Assembly (NCBI GenBank): GCA_938074045.1
Contig: CALJGI010000004.1
Span: forward strand, 482,093-546,092
Source of the DNA: an uncultured Halieaceae bacterium
GTDB taxonomy: Bacteria > Pseudomonadota > Gammaproteobacteria > Pseudomonadales > Halieaceae
Reading direction: 5' to 3'
Length of the DNA stretch: 64,000 bases
Shown: in pieces, positions 37,301 to 46,984 of the stretch
Layout of the letters: each line of letters begins with the position of its first letter
Position numbering within the stretch: position 1 is the stretch's first letter
The notes under the pieces: generated by a model
The model's database searches: none
What the model was told of the DNA's origin: nothing
What the model saw: the letters and a program-made list of their open reading frames with translations, nothing else
Program-made: the position numbers and the translations under genes

Positions 37301-37858
37301 TCAGGCGGCCGATTCAACGGCCTGGTTGCGAAGACTAGCGATCATCTGATCAGATACATCGCTGCCCACCATCATATCAATCTTGGCCCACACCGGGTCA
37401 ACGTCGCGATTAAAAATAAGCGCGCGATTTTCCTGATCCCGACTAGCGCCAAGATCGCCATGCAATCCACTTCTCAGGTCGTCCATGCCGTTCTCCAGCA
37501 GCGCCAGCCAGTGATTGGTGTATGCCTCTGCTGTTGGGAAGACTCTGTCACGAGAGGCTCGGGGTGATACGCGTTGGGCCAACATCCATGGAGACATAAT
37601 GGCCCGTTGTGTGCGATATAGTTCGGCAGGGTGTATTCCCTCGGCGGCGAGGGTCCCAGCCTGAAGCATCGTCAATGGTTCATAGGCGCGCTGGAGATGT
37701 TGATCACGACACTCTCCACCTGGCAGAGTATTCAAGATAGACTGTCCTGCAAGATCTGAAACATCACAGTAATGAAATGGCGCTCCAGGATGCAGATTGT
37801 GAGGGTCGCCAGTGTTGATGTTAAAGTCGTTGCTCTGCCTGGATACGCTTGCGACTAT
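37301..37858 (-). pseudogene. Unrecognised frame lacking its 5' end
   Basis: The frame is open from a TGA at 37859-37861 to its own stop at 37301, about 185 codons, but the first ATG lies about 66 codons in, and the only earlier usual starts are weak (TTG at 37735, no clear ribosome site). The upstream part looks like real protein (NTGDPHNLHPGAPFHYCDV, then AGQSILNTLPGGECRD), so coding begins before any start codon. Its upstream edge meets the start of the divergent AGCS gene, leaving no room for a promoter. I read it as a 5'-truncated gene. I do not recognise the family; no membrane segment or catalytic motif is evident. Confidence 0.45.
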
Positions 37859-37887
37859 TCAATTTCTGGCTATACAAGGAACCCGAT

Positions 37888-39573
37888 GTGGATTCGATCA
37901 ACGCTCTGCTTTTGTTTATGGATAGCCTGTTGGGCTCTGCGCCCTGGTTTCCGTTTGTGCTCCTCGGCGTCGGTCTGTTCTTCACCTTGTATCTGGGCTT
38001 TCCACAGATCAGGTACTTCAAACATGCCTGGGGCGTACTGAGAGGGAAAAAGCACGATGATGATGCGCCCGGTGACACCAGTCACTTTCAGGCGCTGACT
38101 ACCGCGTTGTCCGGCACAGTTGGCACAGGAAACATCGGTGGCGTGGGGTTGGCGATCTTTCTGGGTGGACCCGCAGCACTTTTCTGGATGTGGGCGACAG
38201 CATTTTTCGGTATGGCGAGCAAATTTGTCGAGGTAACCCTCTCTCATAAATACCGCGTGCAGGCAGCCAACGGCACGATGTCCGGGGGGCCCATGTATTA
38301 CATGGAGCGCAGACTGAATATGAAGTGGCTGGCCGTATTCTTCGCGGTGGCCACCGTTATCTGTTCCTTTGGTACCGGGTCAATGCCACAGATAAACAAT
38401 ATTGCTCAAAGCCTCAATGCCACGTTTGAGATTCCGCACATGGTGAGTGGTGGCGTTCTCGCGGTACTGATGTTTTTGGTGATAGTGGGCGGTATTAAAC
38501 GTATTGCCCGCTTTACTCAGGTGGTAGTTCCAAGTATGGCGGTACTGTATCTGGTGGGTGCAGCTGCTGTTATTTTTGCCAACCTGGACAATATTGGTCC
38601 GGCCTTTGTAAGTATTTTTGCAGATGCCTTTACCGGGTCGGCTGCTAGCGGCGGGTTTCTGGGGGCTACCTTTGCCTATGCCTTCAATCGCGGTGTGAAC
38701 CGGGGCTTGTATTCGAACGAAGCTGGTCAGGGATCCGCCCCCATTGCGCACGCTTCTGCCCGAGCCAATGAGCCGGTCTCAGAGGGCATGGTGTCACTGT
38801 TGGAGCCTTTCATCGACACCATCATTATCTGTACCGTAACGGGCCTGGTGATTCTGGCTTCGGGTGCCTGGACCGAAAAATTTGAAAATACCTTTCAACG
38901 ATCTGATCTGGTGTACCTCGCCGGGGAATACAGTGATCAGGAGGCCCGTGATCGACAGCAGCTGTTCGGATTTCTGACCGGTGTAGAGGAGGGTGTGGAA
39001 CGTTTTTCAGGAACCCTCAGTGTGGTCGGTGGGCGGGCGTCGCAGGAGGGTTACACCTTGCTGCACGCGCGCTCCGTGGCTGAGGATGTGCGCTATTTTG
39101 ACGGTGGTCAGCTTCATACCGGTTCCCTCCAGATCGTAGATGGCTTGCCCGCCGGCACAGATGCTGGGCTCACCATTCGCGGGAAGTCGCTGATTCATTC
39201 CGCAGCGCTCACCACCAAAGCCTTCACCTACGGATTTTTTGGCGAGTATGGCCAGTATTTCGTCGCTATAGGATTAGTGCTGTTTGCGTTCTCCACCGCC
39301 GTGTCCTGGAGTTACTATGGTGATCGCGCCATGATTTACCTGTTTGGTGTGGGTTCGCTGCTGCCCTATCGCGTCTTCTACTGCATCGCATTTTTCTTTG
39401 CTTCATTTATGGATACGCGGCTGGTGTGGAACCTGGCGGCGGTGGCGATTGTCATCATGACTATGCCAAACCTGTTTGGCATATTGCTTTTGCACCGGGA
39501 GATGAAGGATTCCGTGCGTGAGTACTGGGATGAGACCCGTATATACGGGTACGACACCAGCGGGAAGCCTTAG
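37888..39573 (+). CDS. AGCS-family sodium:alanine/glycine symporter
   Basis: A 561-residue inner-membrane transporter with about ten or eleven spans. Family signatures are present: the [28 protein letters not shown] block, [13 protein letters not shown], and [21 protein letters not shown]. It imports alanine or glycine with sodium. A non-membrane insertion of about 110 residues (near 335-445 of the protein) separates the last spans, as in long proteobacterial members. The GTG at 37888 is chosen because AAGGA ends 7 bases before it and the protein then begins as [15 protein letters not shown], like the family; a TTG at 37849 is possible. Confidence 0.9.
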   Translation: MDSINALLLFMDSLLGSAPWFPFVLLGVGLFFTLYLGFPQIRYFKHAWGVLRGKKHDDDAPGDTSHFQALTTALSGTVGTGNIGGVGLAIFLGGPAALFWMWATAFFGMASKFVEVTLSHKYRVQAANGTMSGGPMYYMERRLNMKWLAVFFAVATVICSFGTGSMPQINNIAQSLNATFEIPHMVSGGVLAVLMFLVIVGGIKRIARFTQVVVPSMAVLYLVGAAAVIFANLDNIGPAFVSIFADAFTGSAASGGFLGATFAYAFNRGVNRGLYSNEAGQGSAPIAHASARANEPVSEGMVSLLEPFIDTIIICTVTGLVILASGAWTEKFENTFQRSDLVYLAGEYSDQEARDRQQLFGFLTGVEEGVERFSGTLSVVGGRASQEGYTLLHARSVAEDVRYFDGGQLHTGSLQIVDGLPAGTDAGLTIRGKSLIHSAALTTKAFTYGFFGEYGQYFVAIGLVLFAFSTAVSWSYYGDRAMIYLFGVGSLLPYRVFYCIAFFFASFMDTRLVWNLAAVAIVIMTMPNLFGILLLHREMKDSVREYWDETRIYGYDTSGKP

Positions 39574-39574
39574 A

Positions 39575-40030
39575 TCAGGGTGAGCATCCTAGCAGAGTTG
39601 TTACATCTGCCCGTCGCAGCCGCTGTTCGCCGGCGGCGATAGCTGCCGTTATTTTTCTACTGACAGCGGCGTAATTCGGGCAGTCATCCGCCGCCGGCGT
39701 GCCAGGTGTGTTATGGATGACACCGCATTGCGTCAACTCCTCCCGAAATTGCACCAGATTCGATAGCTTGAGGTAGCCGGCGGGAGCGTGCATCAGGTAG
39801 CGGCGCAAGCGTGAGCAGTCGACCTGCCAGTGTTGCTCGCGCTGTTCCAACGTCGAAGGAAACCTTTCATTGCGCAGATCTTCGTCGCTGCGGGATTCTG
39901 ATTTCTCCTCAGTGCCCGAGATGGTTTGCTCATCCGGCACTGCATAGTGCTGAGAGGAGCAAGCGGTGATCAATAGCAACGCAAAGACAAAAACAGTGCT
40001 ATGGCGTGTTGTGATTGGTGTCATCGGCAT
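39575..40030 (-). CDS. Small lipoprotein of unknown function
   Basis: The 151-residue product starts with a lipoprotein signal peptide: hydrophobic core at about residues 11-22 and lipobox LITAC, with Cys24 as the lipidated residue. After an acidic low-complexity stretch (about 33-55) comes a cysteine-containing domain with four cysteines (VDCSRLRRYLM, LTQCGVIH, ADDCPNYAAVS, LLGCSP), which may form two disulfides in the periplasm. No family recognised. It converges on the AGCS gene with one base between. Confidence 0.6.
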   Translation of the reverse strand: MPMTPITTRHSTVFVFALLLITACSSQHYAVPDEQTISGTEEKSESRSDEDLRNERFPSTLEQREQHWQVDCSRLRRYLMHAPAGYLKLSNLVQFREELTQCGVIHNTPGTPAADDCPNYAAVSRKITAAIAAGEQRLRRADVTTLLGCSP

Positions 40031-40167
40031 TTTTAAAGTAGGGAAATCCTTTTTTTGGTATTAAACCACAGCGCTGACGTCCACGGCGGAATTAGCTGTT
40101 CCCCAGTTGGCAATTTCTATATATTTCCAAAAAATCTCCAGTAGCCGGGCGCGGACTTTTCCACCTG

Positions 40168-41640
40168 ATGTTGAAATCAACTCCACCACTGTTATGCTTT
40201 TCGGGGCTGTTTGCACTGCTGTTCTTGCTGTGCGCTGTTGTTTATCTATCGATTGATGATGACCCACCCAACGTTGTGTTTATTATCATTGACGATTTGA
40301 ATACGGAGGTAGGATTTCTCGGTGATGAACAGGCGCTGACTCCGCATCTGGATGCCTTGGCACAGAGCTCAGTAGTTTTTGAAGCGGCCTACGCCCAGGC
40401 ACCTGTTTGTAACGCGTCACGAACCAGTTTTCTTACCGGTCTGCAGCCTTCAACCACCGGTGTTTACGGTCTGACACCTGATTTCTGGGCACTGCCGGAG
40501 TATGACAGCCATCCGACATTGCCTGGCTATTTCCGCGCGCAGGGATACCACACCGGTGCAGTAGGGAAGATTTTTCAGACTCATACCCACCAGGCCTCCT
40601 TCGATTTTATACGCCGGGACTGGTTTGGTGCGATGGGGCCCTTTCCGCCGGAGCCTTTGGTGGTTGGAACCCAACAAGGATTTCACCGCTATGTGGATTG
40701 GGGTCCATTTCTGACTGAGGAGGACACGGCGGACTACAGGGCCGCTTCAGCGGCAATCGATTTTATACAGGTGGCGAGGCGAGACCACAAAGATGTTCCA
40801 TTTTTTCTGGCGCTTGGCTTCTTTCGGCCCCACGTTCCCCTGTACGCGCCGCAAAAGTTCTTCGACCTTCATTCATCCTCGGTCCAATCTAACGAAGCTG
40901 ATCACTTCGATGTGGATCAGATTCCACCGTTTGGCCAGAAATTGATCGGTTACGAGGGGCGACAAATACTCAATAAATTTATGCTGGAGAATAATCACGG
41001 TGTTGATTATCGAGTTGCCTATCGCGCCAGTGTAAGCCTGGTCGACCAGCAAATTGGTCGTGTATTGCAGTTTCTTGATTCCGCAGGGCTTGCTGATAAC
41101 ACAATTGTTGCGGTGCTCAGCGACCACGGCGTACAGAACGGACAGAAGAATCTGTGGTTCAAACGTACCCTCTGGGAGAGCACAGCTCGCGTGCCTTTGC
41201 TGCTGCGTGCACCTGATTATCCCGCCCAGCGTCTGGAGGAGACTGTTGGTTTGATCGATTTGTTTCCAACGCTGGTCGATATCGCAGACTTACCCCCGGT
41301 GGAGAGCCTGGAAGGTGTCAGCCTGACGCGTTGGTTGAGAGAGGCGGGGGCAGCTCCCACCGCCGCTGCGCCTCACCCCCCGGTACTCACTGTTCACAGT
41401 CCGGGAAGCTTTGCTCTCACGGACCGGCGCTGGCGCTACATTCAGTACGCTGACGGCTCTGAGGAGTTGTATGATCGCAGCAGCGATCCCCGCGAACTCA
41501 CGAACATTGCCGATGATGAGAGCAGGTCGGCGACGATTTCCGCAACCCTGGCTCATTTCCGGGCGGCGGCGCCTTCCGACTTTCGTGATTTCGCCCCTGG
41601 GACCAGCGGACTCGCCAGTGGTGTGTATCCCGACAAATAG
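40168..41640 (+). CDS. Type I sulfatase (iduronate-2-sulfatase/choline-sulfatase-like)
   Basis: The 490-residue enzyme begins with a membrane or signal segment (about residues 8-27). Metal-binding Asp42 and Asp43 in FIIIDDLNTE are followed by the sulfatase signature CNASRTSFLTG, where Cys81 is converted to formylglycine; the later block VLSDHGVQNG holds further metal ligands. The domain order resembles iduronate-2-sulfatase. It releases sulfate from a sulfated sugar, sterol or alcohol outside the cytoplasm, substrate unknown. A formylglycine-generating enzyme is needed and none is in the window. It precedes the frmA promoter. Confidence 0.85.
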   Translation: MLKSTPPLLCFSGLFALLFLLCAVVYLSIDDDPPNVVFIIIDDLNTEVGFLGDEQALTPHLDALAQSSVVFEAAYAQAPVCNASRTSFLTGLQPSTTGVYGLTPDFWALPEYDSHPTLPGYFRAQGYHTGAVGKIFQTHTHQASFDFIRRDWFGAMGPFPPEPLVVGTQQGFHRYVDWGPFLTEEDTADYRAASAAIDFIQVARRDHKDVPFFLALGFFRPHVPLYAPQKFFDLHSSSVQSNEADHFDVDQIPPFGQKLIGYEGRQILNKFMLENNHGVDYRVAYRASVSLVDQQIGRVLQFLDSAGLADNTIVAVLSDHGVQNGQKNLWFKRTLWESTARVPLLLRAPDYPAQRLEETVGLIDLFPTLVDIADLPPVESLEGVSLTRWLREAGAAPTAAAPHPPVLTVHSPGSFALTDRRWRYIQYADGSEELYDRSSDPRELTNIADDESRSATISATLAHFRAAAPSDFRDFAPGTSGLASGVYPDK

Positions 41641-41660
41641 TCGCGGCGAGCATTCGGGGC

Positions 41661-41691
41661 TTGCCCTCAATAGGCATCTGTGACTTATACT
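41661..41691 (+). promoter_or_regulatory. Promoter for frmA-fghA
   Basis: TTGCCC (41661-41666) and TATACT (41686-41691) stand 19 bases apart, giving a start about 50 bases before the frmA ATG. Downstream lies a CACGTG-centred partial palindrome (about 41696-41711) that could be an operator. Confidence 0.4.
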
Positions 41692-41745
41692 TTGGTCACA
41701 CGTGATCGACGTACTGGATTCACCGAGCAGAGAAGGATAACGATA

Positions 41746-42852
41746 ATGAAAACCCGAGCAGCAGTAGCATTTGAGGCAGGCAAACCCCTGGAAATTTGTG
41801 AGGTCGACCTGGATGGGCCGCGATCCGGTGAGGTGATGGTGGAGATCAAGGCGACCGGAGTTTGCCATACCGATGCGTTTACTCTCTCCGGGGATGACCC
41901 CGAGGGTGCATTTCCCGCCATTCTGGGCCACGAGGGTGCTGGCGTGGTGGTGGAAGTCGGCGAGGGTGTCAAAAGCCTCAAACCGGGTGATCATGTTATA
42001 CCACTCTATACAGCGGAGTGTCGTGAATGTGATTTCTGCCTCAACCCCAAGACCAATCTGTGTCAGGCGGTTCGCACGACCCAGGGACAAGGTGTTATGC
42101 CCGACGGTTCCAGTCGTTTTTCCCTGGATGGGAAGCCCCTGCTCCACTATATGGGCTGTTCCACTTTTTCCAACTTTTCAGTGCTGCCCGAGATATCACT
42201 GGCGAAGGTCAGAGAGGATGCGCCCTTCGATAAGATTTGCTATATCGGCTGTGGCGTTACCACCGGCATTGGTGCGGTTGCATTCACCATGAAGGTTGAA
42301 GCGGGTTCGACTGTTGCTGTATTTGGTCTGGGTGGTATTGGACTGAATGTCATTCAGGGTGCAAGAATGGTTGGTGCCACCCGCATCATCGGGGTAGACC
42401 TGAATCCCGGCAAAGTGGAATTGGCCCGCCGCTTTGGCATGACAGATTTCGTCAATCCCAGTGAAGTAGAGAATGTGGTTGATCACATTGTGCAGATGAC
42501 CGGCGGTGGCGTGGATTACAGCTTTGAGTGCATTGGAAACGTCAATGTAATGCGACAGGCGTTGGAGTGTTGTCACAAGGGCTGGGGTCAGAGCTGTATC
42601 ATTGGTGTGGCTGGGGCTGGTCAAGAAATCTCCACCCGTCCTTTTCAGTTGGTGACCGGTCGGTCCTGGCGCGGCACAGCGTTCGGCGGGGCTCGCGGGC
42701 GGACGGATGTGCCACGTATCGTTGACTGGTATATGGAAGGCAAGATAAACATCGATGATCTCATCACCCATACCATGCCCCTGGATGAAATCAATACGGC
42801 GTTTGACCTGATGCATTCAGGTGAGAGTATCCGCTCGGTCGTTCAATACTGA
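41746..42852 (+). CDS. frmA: S-(hydroxymethyl)glutathione dehydrogenase (class III alcohol dehydrogenase)
   Basis: The 368-residue zinc enzyme oxidises the formaldehyde-glutathione adduct to S-formylglutathione. Catalytic zinc ligands Cys40 and His62 (GHEGAGVV) and the structural zinc cluster [15 protein letters not shown] are present, with [14 protein letters not shown] as the NAD-binding turn and the [11 protein letters not shown] class III signature near the C-terminus. The ATG at 41746 has AAGGA 8 bases upstream. The stop overlaps the start of fghA, its functional partner. Confidence 0.95.
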   Translation: MKTRAAVAFEAGKPLEICEVDLDGPRSGEVMVEIKATGVCHTDAFTLSGDDPEGAFPAILGHEGAGVVVEVGEGVKSLKPGDHVIPLYTAECRECDFCLNPKTNLCQAVRTTQGQGVMPDGSSRFSLDGKPLLHYMGCSTFSNFSVLPEISLAKVREDAPFDKICYIGCGVTTGIGAVAFTMKVEAGSTVAVFGLGGIGLNVIQGARMVGATRIIGVDLNPGKVELARRFGMTDFVNPSEVENVVDHIVQMTGGGVDYSFECIGNVNVMRQALECCHKGWGQSCIIGVAGAGQEISTRPFQLVTGRSWRGTAFGGARGRTDVPRIVDWYMEGKINIDDLITHTMPLDEINTAFDLMHSGESIRSVVQY

Positions 42853-43697
42853 TGGCCATGCATGAGATAGGTTCGGCCCGATGCTTCGCGGGGCGGCAGC
42901 TGCGTTATTCTCATGATTCAGTTGTGCTGGGCTGCAGCATGACGTTTTCCGTTTTCCTACCTCCAGCAGCAGAACTTGGCGCTGTCCCGGTGTTGTACTG
43001 GCTGTCCGGGTTGACCTGTACCGACGAAAATTTTGTCACCAAGGCTGGTGCGCAAAGAGTCGCCGCCGAGCTGGGTATTGCGCTGGTAGCGCCCGACACC
43101 AGTCCGCGGGGAGAGGGTGTACCCGATGACGCCGAGGGTGCCTATGACTTCGGATTGGGGGCAGGCTTTTACGTCAATGCCACCGAAGAGCCGTGGGCTC
43201 AGCATTATCAAATGTACGATTATGTGGTGTCAGAACTGCCCGCTCTGATTAACGCCGAGTTTCCCGTGGACCCCCAACGCCAGGCTATTTCCGGTCACTC
43301 CATGGGTGGGCACGGTGCGCTGACGGTGGCACTGAATAATCCAGACAGTTACCGCTCGGTGTCAGCCTTTGCCCCCATTTGTGCTCCGTCCCAATGTCCC
43401 TGGGGAGAAAAAGCCCTGTCAGCCTATCTTGGCACAGACCGTTCCTCCTGGGCTGTGCATGATAGTGTGGCGTTGGTTGCGACCGCAGAAACTCATCTAC
43501 CTGTGTTGGTTGATCAGGGGGAAGCCGATGGTTTTCTGGATGAACAACTGAAAACCCACTTGTTGGAGGAAGCTTGTGCTCAGGCTGGCTACCCAATGGA
43601 CATTCGACTACAAGAAGGTTACGACCACAGCTATAACTTCATTGCCACGTTTATTGAGGAGCATCTGCGTTTTCACGCTGGGCATATCGCGAGCTGA
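42852..43697 (+). CDS. fghA: S-formylglutathione hydrolase
   Basis: The 281-residue esterase completes formaldehyde detoxification, releasing formate and glutathione. Ser150 in [10 protein letters not shown] is the nucleophile, with the acid in the QGEADGFL region and a histidine in GYDHSYNFI. The [11 protein letters not shown] segment is typical of the esterase D family. ATG overlaps the frmA stop; an in-frame ATG two codons later is also possible. Confidence 0.95.
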   Translation: MAMHEIGSARCFAGRQLRYSHDSVVLGCSMTFSVFLPPAAELGAVPVLYWLSGLTCTDENFVTKAGAQRVAAELGIALVAPDTSPRGEGVPDDAEGAYDFGLGAGFYVNATEEPWAQHYQMYDYVVSELPALINAEFPVDPQRQAISGHSMGGHGALTVALNNPDSYRSVSAFAPICAPSQCPWGEKALSAYLGTDRSSWAVHDSVALVATAETHLPVLVDQGEADGFLDEQLKTHLLEEACAQAGYPMDIRLQEGYDHSYNFIATFIEEHLRFHAGHIAS

Positions 43698-43721
43698 AAT
43701 TTGTCTGCCCAGGTATACGGT

Positions 43722-44939
43722 TCAAGTCTGTAGACTGTCGAGAGCGACAAGATTTGCGATGGGGGTATCCATCTCGCCTTCAGCAAAGAGCACCCGCCAG
43801 TAAACCAGGCCACTTAAGCGCCCCTCTGTATCCAGCCAGTTTCCAGTGCCAGGGTCTTCATGAGCAATGATCAGGCGGATGCTTCCGTTTTTTTCGTAGC
43901 TCAGTTGTTGGCGATTGTAGGAGCAGCTTCGATTGACGAAGTCGAAGGTCTGCAGGAAACGGTTCCACAACATCACGTTGGCGAAACGGCATTTTGGAAA
44001 ATGGGCGCTGATCACCAGGGCCTGCCCGGGTAATACTACGAAGGGGGCCATACAGTAGGTTGCCGCCAGATTGCCATAGCCGCCTTCATTGCCCCATGGT
44101 GCCGGTTTGTTAAACACGTTGGGAGTCCGTGAAACCCAGCTGGCAGTGATCGAATCGTTCAGAGGCATGTCCAGTGTCATGGAGCGCATATACCTGGACA
44201 CCCGATTGATTCTCTCCGCCACGCTCGCATCTGAAACACCCGAAGTCTGGGTGAGTTGATCCAGGGCTTCTATTCTGAGTGGGACGGCAGCATTGGGGTT
44301 TGCCGCTATCGACTCGCGCTGCTCGAAATAGTGACGAGTGGTAATCTGTACCGCTGCGGGGTCCAGAGGCAGCCAGTTTCCTGTAGTTTTTTCAGCGCTC
44401 AGGGTGATCTCGAAGTTGCCCTCGCTGTCAGTAGTGAGTTGATCGTCAGACAGCACGGCGGTGGAGCCCTCGGCCCTGCCACCGGCGCCCGCGCCACTTT
44501 CGATGGTGAAAGAGGTGTAAGTGGCACCACGAAGATTCCCTGTTATTCGGTACCTGCGATCGCCGCGAATAGGGGCAAAGTAATAGAGTGCATCCGGGTT
44601 GTCTCCCAGCAGCTTGCGATCGGCGGTGACATAACGTTTGAAGGTTGGTCGCTCAGGGTCAGCTTCAAGCCAGTGGTGCAGGCCGGTCTCGAGGATATGC
44701 ATAAGGAATCGTTCACCGTCAGCGATATCCTGCGGTTGCGTAATCCCGCTATCGGGCCCCAGATAACCTTGCTCGACCTCTGCCAGAGTCGTCAGCAGGT
44801 TGGCAAAGGCGTCACGCGCAGAACTAGTGCTCATGACCCCGGGTGCAGCGAGGGTGGCGGCAGTGCCAGTCATTCCACCAAGAAGTGTTGCAGCACTGCC
44901 GGCAAAGCCGCTGGTTTTTAGAAAATTTCGTCGGTCCAT
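43722..44939 (-). CDS. Tat-exported DUF1214 family protein
   Basis: The ATG at 44939 gives a twin-arginine signal (MDRRNFLKTSGFAG), so the protein is probably folded before export. The rest, about 405 residues in total, carries the DUF1214 layout: an early RYRITGNLRGATYTSFTIE strand, a middle domain, and a C-terminal block (KNGSIRLIIAHEDP, GNWLDTEGRLSGLVYWR). Function of the family is unknown. A longer in-frame start at 44972 would bury the Tat motif. It is convergent with fghA and divergent from the NSS transporter. Confidence 0.75.
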   Translation of the reverse strand: MDRRNFLKTSGFAGSAATLLGGMTGTAATLAAPGVMSTSSARDAFANLLTTLAEVEQGYLGPDSGITQPQDIADGERFLMHILETGLHHWLEADPERPTFKRYVTADRKLLGDNPDALYYFAPIRGDRRYRITGNLRGATYTSFTIESGAGAGGRAEGSTAVLSDDQLTTDSEGNFEITLSAEKTTGNWLPLDPAAVQITTRHYFEQRESIAANPNAAVPLRIEALDQLTQTSGVSDASVAERINRVSRYMRSMTLDMPLNDSITASWVSRTPNVFNKPAPWGNEGGYGNLAATYCMAPFVVLPGQALVISAHFPKCRFANVMLWNRFLQTFDFVNRSCSYNRQQLSYEKNGSIRLIIAHEDPGTGNWLDTEGRLSGLVYWRVLFAEGEMDTPIANLVALDSLQT

Positions 44940-45099
44940 AGCTGTTTCTGCACTCCGGTTGGTGTTCTGCATTCGGCGGCTGAGTCATGCTGAGCCGCAG
45001 GGTGGATTCCTATACTAATACACCGGGAACGCTTTTGTGCACCCAGGTTGTATGTGGTTAAATCTGTGGGGTCATCTAATAAGAAACAGGTAATCACCC

Positions 45100-46449
45100 A
45101 TGGCCGGTTCGGCACATGCACATTGGACATCCCGCTTCGCATTCCTGATGGCATCGGTGGGATTTGCCGTTGGACTTGGAAACATCTGGCGCTTTCCCTA
45201 CGTGACTGGCGAAAACGGTGGCGCGGCTTTTGTTCTGGTATACCTCGTCTGCGTCTTTGTCATTGGCATACCGATTCTGATGGCTGAACTTATGATTGGT
45301 CGCAGGGGCGGAATGGCGCCGCCTGGGTCGATGCGGGCAGTGGCTGAACAGGATGGAAAGTCACCACACTGGCAGTGGGCCGGTGGCATGAACCTGCTGG
45401 CAGCTTTTCTTATAGAGATCGTTTACTGCGTGATTGCGGGCTGGGTACTGCTCTATTTGTTTCAGGCGGTGACGACCGGCTTCACAGGTGTCGACGGCGC
45501 GGCTGCCAACAGCTACTTTGATGCACTGTTGGGAAATACAGGCACCATGCTGTTTTGGACCTGGATGGGACTGTTGCTGACGGGCAGCATCATTTATGCC
45601 GGCCTGGAAAAAGGTATTGAGCGAGCTGTGACCATCTTGATGCCCGTTCTGTTCGCCCTCATGGTCGTATTGATGATTTTCAATATTTTTTCCGGTGGCT
45701 TTGATACGGCGGTTGAGTATCTGTTCAGTCCCGATTTCAGCAAGATCACACCCGGGGTTTGGCTGGCCGCTGTTGGACAGGCCTTTTTCTCTATCGGGGT
45801 GGCCATGGCGGGCATGATGGTGTTTGGGGCCTATCTGCCACGGGATGTGTCGATAGCCTCATCCGTGTGGATTGTTGTTCTGGCAGACACCATGGTGGCG
45901 CTGCTTGCAGGCCTGGTTATTTTTCCGGCGGTGTTCAATTACGGGCTTGACCCCAGTGGTGGTCCAGGGCTCATATTTCAGACCCTGCCGGTCGCTTTCG
46001 CGCAAATGCCCGGTGGTCATTTCTTCAGCGTGGCTTTCTTTCTGTTGCTCTCAGTGGCGGCTATCACATCGATGGTGGGGCTTATCGAGCCCATGACGGC
46101 ATGGCTGGAGGAACACAAGGGTTACCCAAGACATCGCAGCGCTCTGGCAGTACTGGTAGCCATTGGTTTGCTGAGTATGTTGAGTATTCTCAGTTACAAC
46201 GAGATTGCTGAGTTAAAAGTTGCCGGTCGAAATCTGAATGACACCCTGGACTTTATATCCAATCAGATATTGCTGCCCCTGGGTGGCTTGTTGATTGCAA
46301 TTTTTGCTGGCTGGTTTGTCAGCAGCGACTTGAGTCGCGATGAACTCAATTTGTCGAGTGAGGGCGCCTTCAAGTTATGGCGTTTTCTGATTCGGTGGCC
46401 GGTACCTATTGCGGTGGCAGTTATTCTGGTGATGGGTGTGTCGGGTTGA
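45100..46449 (+). CDS. Sodium-dependent neurotransmitter-family (NSS/SNF) transporter
   Basis: The 449-residue membrane protein has about eleven spans and the NSS hallmark ASVGFAVGLGNIWRFPYVTGENGGAAF in the first span, where sodium and the substrate bind. Bacterial members (LeuT, MhsT) take up amino acids or similar amines with sodium. The start is well placed just before the first span, with a weak ribosome site (AGG at about 45089). It stands alone, divergent from the DUF1214 gene and convergent with the asparaginase-like gene. Confidence 0.92.
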   Translation: MAGSAHAHWTSRFAFLMASVGFAVGLGNIWRFPYVTGENGGAAFVLVYLVCVFVIGIPILMAELMIGRRGGMAPPGSMRAVAEQDGKSPHWQWAGGMNLLAAFLIEIVYCVIAGWVLLYLFQAVTTGFTGVDGAAANSYFDALLGNTGTMLFWTWMGLLLTGSIIYAGLEKGIERAVTILMPVLFALMVVLMIFNIFSGGFDTAVEYLFSPDFSKITPGVWLAAVGQAFFSIGVAMAGMMVFGAYLPRDVSIASSVWIVVLADTMVALLAGLVIFPAVFNYGLDPSGGPGLIFQTLPVAFAQMPGGHFFSVAFFLLLSVAAITSMVGLIEPMTAWLEEHKGYPRHRSALAVLVAIGLLSMLSILSYNEIAELKVAGRNLNDTLDFISNQILLPLGGLLIAIFAGWFVSSDLSRDELNLSSEGAFKLWRFLIRWPVPIAVAVILVMGVSG

Positions 46450-46469
46450 TCAGTGGGAACGGTCGCTGA

Positions 46470-46964
46470 TTAATCCTGGGCTTCAAAGCGGTTTTCGCTG
46501 ACGTTCTTGATCACGTTATCCGCATCAAATACGACTCCATTCATCGCGATGTAAACCCCTGGCGGTTTACTCTGGACGGCGCCTATGGCGCAGCCAATAT
46601 TGAATATCGCGTCTGTTTGACTGAAGGCGGCCGGTTGTAGTGCCCCAGTCAACACAATGTGTTTGTCGGCAATCCCCGCGAGACTTCGCGCCGTATCGAC
46701 CATGCCATCAGTGCCGTGGGTAATCAGTATATGAGGCGAATCCGCTTTCTCCACATGATTCCTTATCAGTCGCCGGTCTTCCGCTGTCATATCCAGGCTG
46801 TCCTTGCGCAGGGGCGAAGAGACTGAAAATTCAAAACCGGCCTGCATGCGACGGAGCAGCTCGACGATGACCGGGTCACCAACCTGGTAATCGCTTTTGG
46901 CATCGAAGTAAATCTTGTCTATTGTGCCGCCGGTGGTAATGATGTGAAGATGCATAGGGGGCAT
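46470..46964 (-). CDS. Short single-domain asparaginase-like protein
   Basis: The protein of about 164 residues covers only the N-terminal domain of the type I/II asparaginase fold: TTGGTIDK with the catalytic threonine, SLDMTAEDRRLI, the second catalytic motif THGTDGM, and VLTGALQPAAFSQTDAIFN. The C-terminal domain of a full asparaginase (about 330 residues) is absent. Such short forms occur in other gammaproteobacteria, so this is probably natural rather than truncated. ATGs at 46964 and 46955 and a TTG at 46973 are possible starts. It follows the acyltransferase gene on the same strand. Confidence 0.8.
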   Translation of the reverse strand: MPPMHLHIITTGGTIDKIYFDAKSDYQVGDPVIVELLRRMQAGFEFSVSSPLRKDSLDMTAEDRRLIRNHVEKADSPHILITHGTDGMVDTARSLAGIADKHIVLTGALQPAAFSQTDAIFNIGCAIGAVQSKPPGVYIAMNGVVFDADNVIKNVSENRFEAQD

Positions 46965-46984
46965 GGACTTCAAACTCTCACTGT

